Part shown: in pieces, positions 1 to 6,387 of the stretch
Numbering within the stretch: the first letter of the stretch is position 1
How the letters are laid out: every line of letters starts with the position of its first letter
Source of the DNA: Actinomadura sp. K4S16
Lineage (GTDB): Bacteria; Actinomycetota; Actinomycetes; Streptosporangiales; Streptosporangiaceae
Direction: 5' to 3'
Assembly (NCBI RefSeq): GCF_008327685.1
Contig: NZ_BDDE01000032.1
Coordinates: 1-64,000 of the forward strand
Length of the DNA: 64,000 bases
Translations under genes and position numbers: made by a program
Notes under the pieces: model-generated
Seen by the model: only the letters and a program-made list of their open reading frames with translations
What the model was told of the DNA's origin: nothing
Database searches by the model: none

Positions 1-543
1 AAGCAGTACATACAGTATGAATCAGGGGCCGCAGTGATCAAGGTTTATCACGGTCAATCGCTTCCGGTGCCGGTGCAGACCTACGAGTATGCGCGTTCTC
101 TTCTGTTGGCCGGAGCGGGGGCCGAGAACATCGAGGGCGCGTTGGAGATTCGGCTCAAGCGGCAGGAGATCCTGAGCAAGGCCCAGCCGCCGCGAGTATG
201 GATCTTGGTCGACGAGGCGGCTCTGGACCGCCTCGTCGGCGGCGTGGACGTCATGCGCGACCAACTCCGCCGATTGCTTGAGCTGGGCGAACTGCCCCAC
301 ATCATCATCCGTGTCGTCCCGTTGTCCGCTGGAGCGCATCCCGGGTTCGACGGACCGTTCCAGATCCTCACCGTCGGTTCCAGGGACATCGCGTATGCGG
401 GCGCGCAGATCGGCGGACGGCTGATCGAGGCCGGTGACGAGGTCCGCACCCTCGGGGTACGGTTCGATGAGATCGGCTCTGAGGCATTGTCTCGGTCCGA
501 TTCGAGGTCCCTGATAGAGCGGAAGCTGAAGGATCTGACTTGA
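1..543 (+). CDS. DUF5753 (Scr1-type) regulator, C-terminal part
   Basis: The frame is open from base 1 to TGA at 541-543, so this is the 3' part of a gene starting outside the window; about 180 residues are visible. The peptide reads like the DUF5753 effector half of Scr1-family proteins: a YEYARSLL-type helix near the start, then a WILVDEAALDRLVGG segment, HIIIRVVPLSAGAHPG and a C-terminal SLIERKL helix. In this family an N-terminal helix-turn-helix precedes DUF5753; it would lie upstream of the window. It overlaps the next gene, a DUF397 protein, the usual partner in streptomycete morphogenesis and antibiotic regulation pairs such as BldB/WhiJ-like loci. Internal ATG/GTG codons after base 34 are not believable starts because homology begins before them. 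Confidence 0.85.
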   Translation, partial: KQYIQYESGAAVIKVYHGQSLPVPVQTYEYARSLLLAGAGAENIEGALEIRLKRQEILSKAQPPRVWILVDEAALDRLVGGVDVMRDQLRRLLELGELPHIIIRVVPLSAGAHPGFDGPFQILTVGSRDIAYAGAQIGGRLIEAGDEVRTLGVRFDEIGSEALSRSDSRSLIERKLKDLT

Positions 544-728
544 CGAAGTGGCGGAAGAGTTCGTACAGCGGCGGCGTCAATGATGAAGCCTGCGTTGAGT
601 TGGCGAGATTGGGGCAGGGCGTCGGCGTACGGGATTCCAAGGACCCGAACGGTCCGCATCTCGACCTCGGCTCCCGGGCGTTTGGCGGTTTGGTCGCCCG
701 GATTCGGCGCGGCGAACTGGATCTTTAG
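540..728 (+). CDS. DUF397 domain protein
   Basis: A 62-residue protein beginning with TTG at 540; the start overlaps the stop of the DUF5753 gene (TTGA), which indicates translational coupling. The sequence has the full DUF397 pattern: WRKSSYSGG near the N-terminus, then the CVELA strand, VGVRDSKDP and a final FGGLVARIRRGEL helix. The length equals the family norm. DUF397 proteins are encoded next to Scr1/DUF5753 regulators in actinomycetes and are thought to act as antitoxin-like or regulatory partners; that role is family knowledge, not something shown here. The gene ends 10 bases before the convergent ABC transporter gene. Confidence 0.88.
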   Translation: MTKWRKSSYSGGVNDEACVELARLGQGVGVRDSKDPNGPHLDLGSRAFGGLVARIRRGELDL

Positions 729-738
729 GGGCCTCTGG

Positions 739-2448
739 TCAGGTGTGCCAGTGGCCTACTAGTTCTGCGTAGGTCTGGCTGCGGGTCAGGAGGGTCTCGT
801 GGGTGCCGAGGGTGGGGACGGGGCCGTCCATCAGTAGGACCTGGTGGGCTCGTTCGGCGGAGGTTATGCGGTGGGCTATGACGATCAGGGTGCCGCCGCG
901 GGCTGCCAGGGCCTGTTCGGCGCGGGCCTCGGTCGCCGGGTCCAGGTGGCTGGTGGCCTCGTCCAGGACGATGACCGCGGCCGGGGACAGGTAGGCGCGG
1001 GCCAGGGTGATGAGTTGGCGTTCCCCCTGGGAGAGGCCGCCCCCGCCGGGTGGGATGTCGGCCTCGTATCCGCCCAGGCGCTGGACTGTGTCACCGAGGC
1101 CTACGGCGGCTACGGCTTCGTCTAGGGCTGGGGTGGAGGCCTCTGGGCTCAGGTAGGTCAGGTTTTCGCGGAGGGTGCCGGCGAAGACGTAGCTCTCCTG
1201 CGGGATCAGCGTGATCGAGGCGCGCAGGTGGGCCGGGTCCAGGCGGGGGAGGGGGACCTTGCCGAGGGTGATCCTGCCTTTCTGGGGTTCCAGGAGGCCG
1301 GTGAGCAGGTTCGCCAGGGTTGACTTGCCGGTGCCGCTGGGGCCGACCACGGCCAGGTGGGTGCCCTCGGGGACGTGCAGGGACAGGTCCTCGACCACCG
1401 GGGCGGCGTGCGGGGAGTAGGCGAAGGTCACGTGGTCGGCTTCGATGCCGGACGATTCGGCCGTCGCGGTGCCGGGGGGCGGGGCCTTGGGGACGGCGCA
1501 GACCTCGGCCAGGCGGCCCAGGACCACCGCGAGGCTGAGCAGGAGGGTGCCGCCCGCGTCGACCAGGACGGTGATGCCCGGCTGGAGTCCCGTCACGAGG
1601 TAGCCCGCGCCGCCTGCGATCTGCCCGGCGGTGAGTCCGTGGTGCGCGGTCAGGTAGGGCGACAGGACGAGCAGGGAGAGCAGGGGCAGGTGCACGCCGA
1701 GCGCGAGGACGGGGAGCCTGACCCAGCGGGTGCGGGCGTAGGCGCGCAGGGCTTCGGCCTGTGCGTCCACGACCTCGCCCACCGCGGCGGCGGCGCGGTC
1801 CTCGGCGGCGCAGGCGGTGACGTCGCGGACGCCGTGGACGACGGTCGCGGCGGCCTCCCCGATCCGTTCGGCCTGGCGGATGACCGCCCGGTACCGGCGG
1901 ATCTGCATGCCGACGAACGCCGCGTACACCGCCAGGGCCAGCGCGACCGACACGCAGATGACGAGGGCCAGCGGCGGGGACAGCAGGGCCAGGCCCACGA
2001 GCGCGGCGGCGCCGGCGGACAGGAGCTGGCGGACGTTGCGCAGCGCGGTCCCCACCAGCGCCCGGACGGCCTCGGCCTGCTCGGTGACCTGGGAGACGCC
2101 CGCGCCGGCGGCGTCCGGGGCCCGGTCGGCCATCCGGCGGAGGGCCGCCGCGACGACCTCGATGACCAGGGAGTCGCGCAGCGGCTCGACGGTCGCGGCG
2201 AGCCACGGGTAGACCCGCCCGGTCGCGAACGCGCCGACCGCGTACAGGGCCGCGAGGACGGCCAGCCAGCCGAGGCCGGTCAGGGTGCGGCCCGCGAGGA
2301 ACCCCTGGTCGACGGCGCGGGCGAGGAGCAGCCCGGACGCGAACATCGGCAGGGACTCCACGGCCGACCAGGCGGCGAGGCGGCGCACCGCGGGCCACTG
2401 GCCGCGCAGGTGGCGGTGCAGCAGGCGCGCGGCGGGCGGGGCCGTCAT
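739..2448 (-). CDS. ABC exporter half-transporter, catalytically intact subunit (lanthipeptide cluster)
   Basis: A 569-residue type I exporter: N-terminal transmembrane domain (about residues 20-315) and C-terminal nucleotide-binding domain. Walker A is GPSGTGKST (369-377), the Q-loop Gln is in IPQES (about 417), the signature is LSQGE (472-476) rather than LSGGE, Walker B ends in VLDEATS with catalytic Glu497, and the H-loop His is present in IAHR (526). No C39 peptidase domain precedes the membrane domain, so this protein would export but not cleave the peptide. Its ATG (2448) overlaps the stop of the upstream ABC gene (ATGA). Together the two probably form a heterodimer exporting the class IV lanthipeptide encoded upstream. 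Its substrate is inferred from context only. Confidence 0.87.
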   Translation of the reverse strand: MTAPPAARLLHRHLRGQWPAVRRLAAWSAVESLPMFASGLLLARAVDQGFLAGRTLTGLGWLAVLAALYAVGAFATGRVYPWLAATVEPLRDSLVIEVVAAALRRMADRAPDAAGAGVSQVTEQAEAVRALVGTALRNVRQLLSAGAAALVGLALLSPPLALVICVSVALALAVYAAFVGMQIRRYRAVIRQAERIGEAAATVVHGVRDVTACAAEDRAAAAVGEVVDAQAEALRAYARTRWVRLPVLALGVHLPLLSLLVLSPYLTAHHGLTAGQIAGGAGYLVTGLQPGITVLVDAGGTLLLSLAVVLGRLAEVCAVPKAPPPGTATAESSGIEADHVTFAYSPHAAPVVEDLSLHVPEGTHLAVVGPSGTGKSTLANLLTGLLEPQKGRITLGKVPLPRLDPAHLRASITLIPQESYVFAGTLRENLTYLSPEASTPALDEAVAAVGLGDTVQRLGGYEADIPPGGGGLSQGERQLITLARAYLSPAAVIVLDEATSHLDPATEARAEQALAARGGTLIVIAHRITSAERAHQVLLMDGPVPTLGTHETLLTRSQTYAELVGHWHT

Positions 2449-4181
2449 GAGGCCGTCCCGGTGGAGAAGACGGCGCGGTAGTCCGGGTCGGCCCATAGCT
2501 CCGTGTGCGGGGCGAGCGCCCGGACGCGTCCGGCGTCCAGCCAGGCGACGAGGTCGGCGCGGGCGGCGGTCGCGGGGCGGCGCGCCACCACGAGGCTGGT
2601 CCGCCCGGCGAGGATCTGCCGGAGCGCCTGGGTCACCTTCATCTCCGTCGCGGTGTCGAGGCTGCTGGTGGCGTCGTCGAGGAGGACGATCCGGGCGTCG
2701 GCGAGCGCGGCGCGGGCCAGGCCGAGCCGCTGCAGTTCGCCTCCGGACAGGGGCACGCGGTCGAGGGGCGTGTCGTATCCGTTGGGGAGGACCCGGATGA
2801 AGGCGTCGGCGACGGCGTCGCGGGCGGCGCGGTGCACCTCGGCGCGGGTCGCGGCGGGGCGGGCGTAGGCGATCGTCTCGCGCACGGTCGCGCCGAGCAG
2901 GGCGGGGCGTTCGAAGGCGTAGGCGACGGCGCGCCGCAGCTCCGCGAGCGGGACGGCGGTGACGGGGACGCCGTCGAGTTCGACGACCCCCTCGTCGGGG
3001 TCGAGGAGCCGCCCGACGGTCGACATCAGCACGCTCTTGCCCGTCCCGGACGTGCCGACCACCGCGAGCGTCGTCCCGGGCGGCACGTCGAGGTCGAGTC
3101 CGTCGAGGACGGCGCGGCCGCCGAGCCGGACGGTGACGCCGCGCAGCCGCAGCCGGCCCGGCCCGTCCGGCAGCCGCACCGGCCGTTCGGGGGGCCGCAC
3201 CGCCGGGACGGCCATCAGGATCTCGTTGATCCGCCCCGCGCCGACCTGGCAGTTGAGCAGTGCGACGACCGTGTCGAACACCGACGCCGCCGCGACGGCA
3301 AGGGCCGCGTAGGACAGGGCGCCCACGAGCTGACCGGTGGTGATGTCGCCGGTGGCCAGGCGGACGCCCGCGACGCCGACCACCAGGACCTGGGTGAGCG
3401 GGGCCAGCAGCGCGAGCCGTCGGCTGACCGTGCCCTGCACGGCCCACGTCTCCCGGCCCGCCCGCCCGAGGCCGGGAAGCGGTGCGAGGATGCGGCGGGC
3501 CTCGGCGGCGGCGGTGCCGCTCGCCCGGATCGTCCGAATCCCCTGCCGGGCGTCGAGCAGCCGCGTCGCGATCGCCGCCTGGCAGGCCTGGTAGCGGGCG
3601 AACGGCTCGGTGGCCCGGACGACGAACACCCGCAGCGCGACCAGCAGCGGCGGCACCCCGGCCGCGAACGCGGCGGCGAGCCACCAGTCGATCAGGGCCA
3701 GGCCGGCCAGCGCGCCGGCGGTGGTGGCCAGCGCGGCGGCGGCCGACAGCAGCAGGACGGGGAACGCCGCCGGACCCGACGCGGACTCGGTGAGCCGGGA
3801 CAGCACGTCCCCCGCGGGGAAGCGCCGGCGCCCCTCCGGTCCGAGGGCCAGCACGTGCCGCAGCAGCCGGTGCCGGAGCCAGGCGGTGACGTCGCTGCCG
3901 CAGTAGGAGCCGAGCACGTCCTCGCCGGTGGTGGCGACCGCCGCCGCGGCCAGGACGAGCGCGAGCCACGCCGCGGAGGCGCCGACGTCCTGCTGGGCGC
4001 GGGCGGCGTCGACCGCCCGGGCGAGCATGACGGGCGTCGCCAGCGTCGCGGCGACGCGGACGATGGCGAGGAGGACCAGCACGCCCATCGCCGCCCGGAA
4101 GCGGGCCATCGCCGTGCGCAGGAGCCGCCGGCCTCCGGCGCGCAGTGCCGCGGAGTCGCCCGATGTGCCGGTGAGGGCCAC
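2445..4181 (-). CDS. ABC exporter half-transporter, degenerate-site subunit (lanthipeptide cluster)
   Basis: A 578-residue membrane-plus-ATPase half-transporter starting at GTG 4181 (MALTGTSG). Transmembrane helices occupy roughly residues 30-310. The ATPase domain has Walker A GTSGTGKSV (376-384) and a good LSGGE signature (478-482), but three catalytic positions are altered: the Q-loop Gln is replaced in YAFERP (Glu424), the Walker B Glu is Asp (LLDDATS, 502-503) and the H-loop His is Arg (VARRP, 534). These are typical of the non-hydrolysing site of heterodimeric ABC exporters. The partner is the overlapping downstream gene. It lies 146 bases after the lanA stop, beyond a strong hairpin. 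Export of the lanthipeptide is the likely role; self-immunity is an alternative. Confidence 0.87.
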   Translation of the reverse strand: MALTGTSGDSAALRAGGRRLLRTAMARFRAAMGVLVLLAIVRVAATLATPVMLARAVDAARAQQDVGASAAWLALVLAAAAVATTGEDVLGSYCGSDVTAWLRHRLLRHVLALGPEGRRRFPAGDVLSRLTESASGPAAFPVLLLSAAAALATTAGALAGLALIDWWLAAAFAAGVPPLLVALRVFVVRATEPFARYQACQAAIATRLLDARQGIRTIRASGTAAAEARRILAPLPGLGRAGRETWAVQGTVSRRLALLAPLTQVLVVGVAGVRLATGDITTGQLVGALSYAALAVAAASVFDTVVALLNCQVGAGRINEILMAVPAVRPPERPVRLPDGPGRLRLRGVTVRLGGRAVLDGLDLDVPPGTTLAVVGTSGTGKSVLMSTVGRLLDPDEGVVELDGVPVTAVPLAELRRAVAYAFERPALLGATVRETIAYARPAATRAEVHRAARDAVADAFIRVLPNGYDTPLDRVPLSGGELQRLGLARAALADARIVLLDDATSSLDTATEMKVTQALRQILAGRTSLVVARRPATAARADLVAWLDAGRVRALAPHTELWADPDYRAVFSTGTAS

Positions 4182-4234
4182 GCGCCACGACTCCGTTCGC
4201 TTCCGGGGGATGTCTTCTACACTCGTAAGTGGGT

Positions 4235-4271
4235 CCGGTCACGGACCGGCTCGTGGCCGGTCCGTGACCGG
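4235..4271 (-). terminator. Hairpin between lanA and the ABC exporter genes
   Basis: A perfect inverted repeat with 16-base arms (4235-4250 and 4256-4271) and a 5-base loop (TCGTG). It sits 57 bases after the lanA stop and 54 bases before the first ABC start, on the transcribed strand. There is no T-run after it. I read it as an attenuator or mRNA 3'-end stabiliser that would let precursor transcripts outnumber exporter transcripts, a layout common in lanthipeptide operons; full termination with a separate ABC promoter is also possible. Confidence 0.6.
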
Positions 4272-4327
4272 GGTTCTGCGGGCCGGGGTTCATTCAGGGG
4301 TCCCGGGTTCCGCATGGGCTGCGCTGA

Positions 4328-4483
4328 TCAGGCGCAGGAGATGCCGATGCAGATCGTGTTGAGCAGCGTCAGCAGGCCGACACACGCGCAGGTGCCGCCG
4401 AGCTGGATGCCGTCGATCTCCACGGGGTCGGTCTCGGGCAGCTCCTGCAGAGCGGCCACGAGGTCGCCGTCGAACGTGTTCAT
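4328..4483 (-). CDS. lanA: Class IV lanthipeptide precursor, venezuelin-like (LanA)
   Basis: A 51-residue precursor: ATG at 4483, TGA at 4328-4330, preceded by a strong ribosome site (AAGGGAGGTGAAACGC). The leader (1-30) begins MNTFDGDLVAALQ and carries ELPETDPV, the conserved class IV leader motif, and ends IQLGG. The core (31-51) starts TCACVGLLTLL and ends NTICIGISCA: four dehydratable residues (Thr31, Thr39, Thr43, Ser49) and four Cys (32, 34, 45, 50), so up to four (methyl)lanthionine rings. From memory the core differs from venezuelin of Streptomyces venezuelae at only two positions (Ala33 for Glu, Ile44 for Val). It starts 5 bases after the protease gene, whose 3' end contains its ribosome site. 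LanL upstream would install the rings. Confidence 0.92.
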   Translation of the reverse strand: MNTFDGDLVAALQELPETDPVEIDGIQLGGTCACVGLLTLLNTICIGISCA

Positions 4484-4488
4484 GCGTT

Positions 4489-6387
4489 TCACCTCCCTTC
4501 CTTGTCGAGGGCCAAGGCCCGCCCCGCCGTGAGGCAGAAGCGGACCACCGCTTCACGCAGGACCGGGGACCAGGCCTGGACGACCTCGTGGTGGTCGCCG
4601 GCGGTCTCCAGGTAGTCGAAGTCGACTCCTTCGGTCCTGCCGAGTTCGAGGAGGCGGCGGCGCAGCGCCCTGGACTGCTCGACCGGGACGGCCTCGTCCC
4701 GGACGCCGTGCGCCACCAGCAGCGGCGCCGTCAGCGCATCGCACGCCCGCAGGACGTCGCGCCCGGCGTCCTGCTCGTCGTGGGCGTCGAGGCGGCTGAG
4801 CCGCGACACGCGATCCCTGACCGCTCCGTTGGCGGTGCGGTGCAGGCCGGCCGCCGAGGTGAACGGCGCGAGCGCGACGCAACCCGACCACAGGTCCGGC
4901 CGGCGGCAGGCCGCGAGCAGGGCCAGGAAGGCGCCGTAGCTGCCGCCGAGCACGACGGGGCGCGGCAGCGCGGTGCCGCGGCCCTCCGCGAGCGCGTCCG
5001 CGACGTGGACGACGTCGTCGAGGTCGGGGCCGCCCCAGTCGCCGATGACCGGCCGCAGGTGCGCGTCGCCGTAGCCGGTGCTGCCCCGGTAGTTGGGGGC
5101 CACGACGGCGGCGCCCGCGGCGGCCAGGTACTGGAAGAGCGGCTCGAACTCGTACCGCCACGCCGACAGCGGTCCGCCGTGCAGGGCCAGCACCAGCCGG
5201 GGCCGCGTGCGCCAGCCGGGGCCGCCGTAGACGATCGCCTCGATGGGCCCCGCCGGTCCGGAGAGTTCGACGAGTTCCGCGCCCCGCCAGGCCGCCGCGC
5301 CGTCGGAGGGATGCGCGGCCAGGTCCCAGCCGGAGGGCGCGGGACGCCGCACCGTCGCGAGGGTCGGCGGCTGGTGCGGGGCCGAGAACCGGACGTGGAC
5401 ACGGCCGTCGCCGCCCCAGTGCGCGGGCGGCCAGAGCATGCCCGGCGGGCCGGGGACCGGGGTGATCCGGTCGTCCCCGGTGGCGTAGACGGCGAGGCGC
5501 GCGGCGGCGCCGGCGATCTCCCGGACGAGCAGCCGCTCGCCGGAGGCGTCGAAGGCCAGCGGGGTCCGGTACGCGGCCGACCGGTTGAGGTTCTCGGGGA
5601 ACCGGACGGGGCCGCCGCCGGGCAGGCGCAGCCCGATCTGCGGCGCGCCCCGCTGCTGGGCGCCCGGCGTGGTGGTGGTCACCGCGAGGGCGCCAGAGCG
5701 CGGGCTGTAGGCCGCGATCCGGTCGCCGGTGGTGTCCGACACCGACCAGAAGCGCTGCCAGGTGCGTTCGCGCAGGTCGACCAGGATCCCCTCGGTCCGG
5801 TGCCCGGCGCCGTCGTGGTCGAGGGCGAGGGTGCGGCCCTCGTCGGCCCAGACGCCGCCCGACAGCACGCCGGGGATCCGCAGCACCGGCTCCAGGACGG
5901 GGGACGAGGGCGACACCCGCCAGATGCGCGAGTGCCGTTCGTCCTCGACGGCCACGAGCAGCGCGGTCTGCGCCTGCCCCGGAGAGGCCAGCAGGAACCC
6001 GGCGAGCATCTCCGGCACCGGCCACGACCGGACGGGCCTCAGCCCGGCGGAGGTCGGCTCGGCGAGGACGAGGGTCCCGTGGCCGGCGGGTTCGCCGTGG
6101 TCGCCGACGGCGGGCCGCACGACCAGCACGCGGCCGTCGTTCAGCGGCAGCGCCCCGCAGCGGCGGTCGATGATCCCGCCGCCCGGGCCGGCCCCGTCCG
6201 GGAGGGCGGCGTCGTCGAGCGTCCGCAGGGACGGCCCCGGGTTGACGGCGGGCCACGTGAGGTCCCAGCGCTCCAGGACGACGCTGTCCTGCGCGGACCG
6301 CAGGCAGGTGGCCCAGCGGCCGTCGGCCGAGAAGGCGAAGCCGAACCGGCTCGGCACGGGCGGAAGGTCCGGCAGGGCCGCGGTCAT
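4489..6387 (-). CDS. S9 family (prolyl oligopeptidase-like) serine protease, candidate leader peptidase
   Basis: A 632-residue protein with a beta-propeller-like N-terminal part (about 1-370) and a C-terminal alpha/beta-hydrolase. The S9 signature is clear: HGGPLSAWRYEF (403-414), NYRGSTGYG (432-440), nucleophile Ser483 in GGSYGA, Asp564 in HGVRDEAVP and His599/His600 in AGDHHEV. There is no signal peptide, so it should act in the cytoplasm. Its ATG (6387) overlaps the lanL stop (ATGA) and it ends 5 bases before lanA. S9 proteases such as FlaP remove leaders of class III lanthipeptides after Pro; the leader here has Pro16 and Pro20. Leader removal is therefore the likely job, with trimming by another peptidase needed to reach the core. 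A housekeeping acylaminoacyl peptidase is less likely given the operon. Confidence 0.88.
   Translation of the reverse strand: MTAALPDLPPVPSRFGFAFSADGRWATCLRSAQDSVVLERWDLTWPAVNPGPSLRTLDDAALPDGAGPGGGIIDRRCGALPLNDGRVLVVRPAVGDHGEPAGHGTLVLAEPTSAGLRPVRSWPVPEMLAGFLLASPGQAQTALLVAVEDERHSRIWRVSPSSPVLEPVLRIPGVLSGGVWADEGRTLALDHDGAGHRTEGILVDLRERTWQRFWSVSDTTGDRIAAYSPRSGALAVTTTTPGAQQRGAPQIGLRLPGGGPVRFPENLNRSAAYRTPLAFDASGERLLVREIAGAAARLAVYATGDDRITPVPGPPGMLWPPAHWGGDGRVHVRFSAPHQPPTLATVRRPAPSGWDLAAHPSDGAAAWRGAELVELSGPAGPIEAIVYGGPGWRTRPRLVLALHGGPLSAWRYEFEPLFQYLAAAGAAVVAPNYRGSTGYGDAHLRPVIGDWGGPDLDDVVHVADALAEGRGTALPRPVVLGGSYGAFLALLAACRRPDLWSGCVALAPFTSAAGLHRTANGAVRDRVSRLSRLDAHDEQDAGRDVLRACDALTAPLLVAHGVRDEAVPVEQSRALRRRLLELGRTEGVDFDYLETAGDHHEVVQAWSPVLREAVVRFCLTAGRALALDKEGR

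Noticed and set aside
4290..4556. 88-residue Arg-rich frame over the precursor region
   Set aside because: It is an out-of-frame reading through lanA and the protease end; the true precursor is at 4328-4483.
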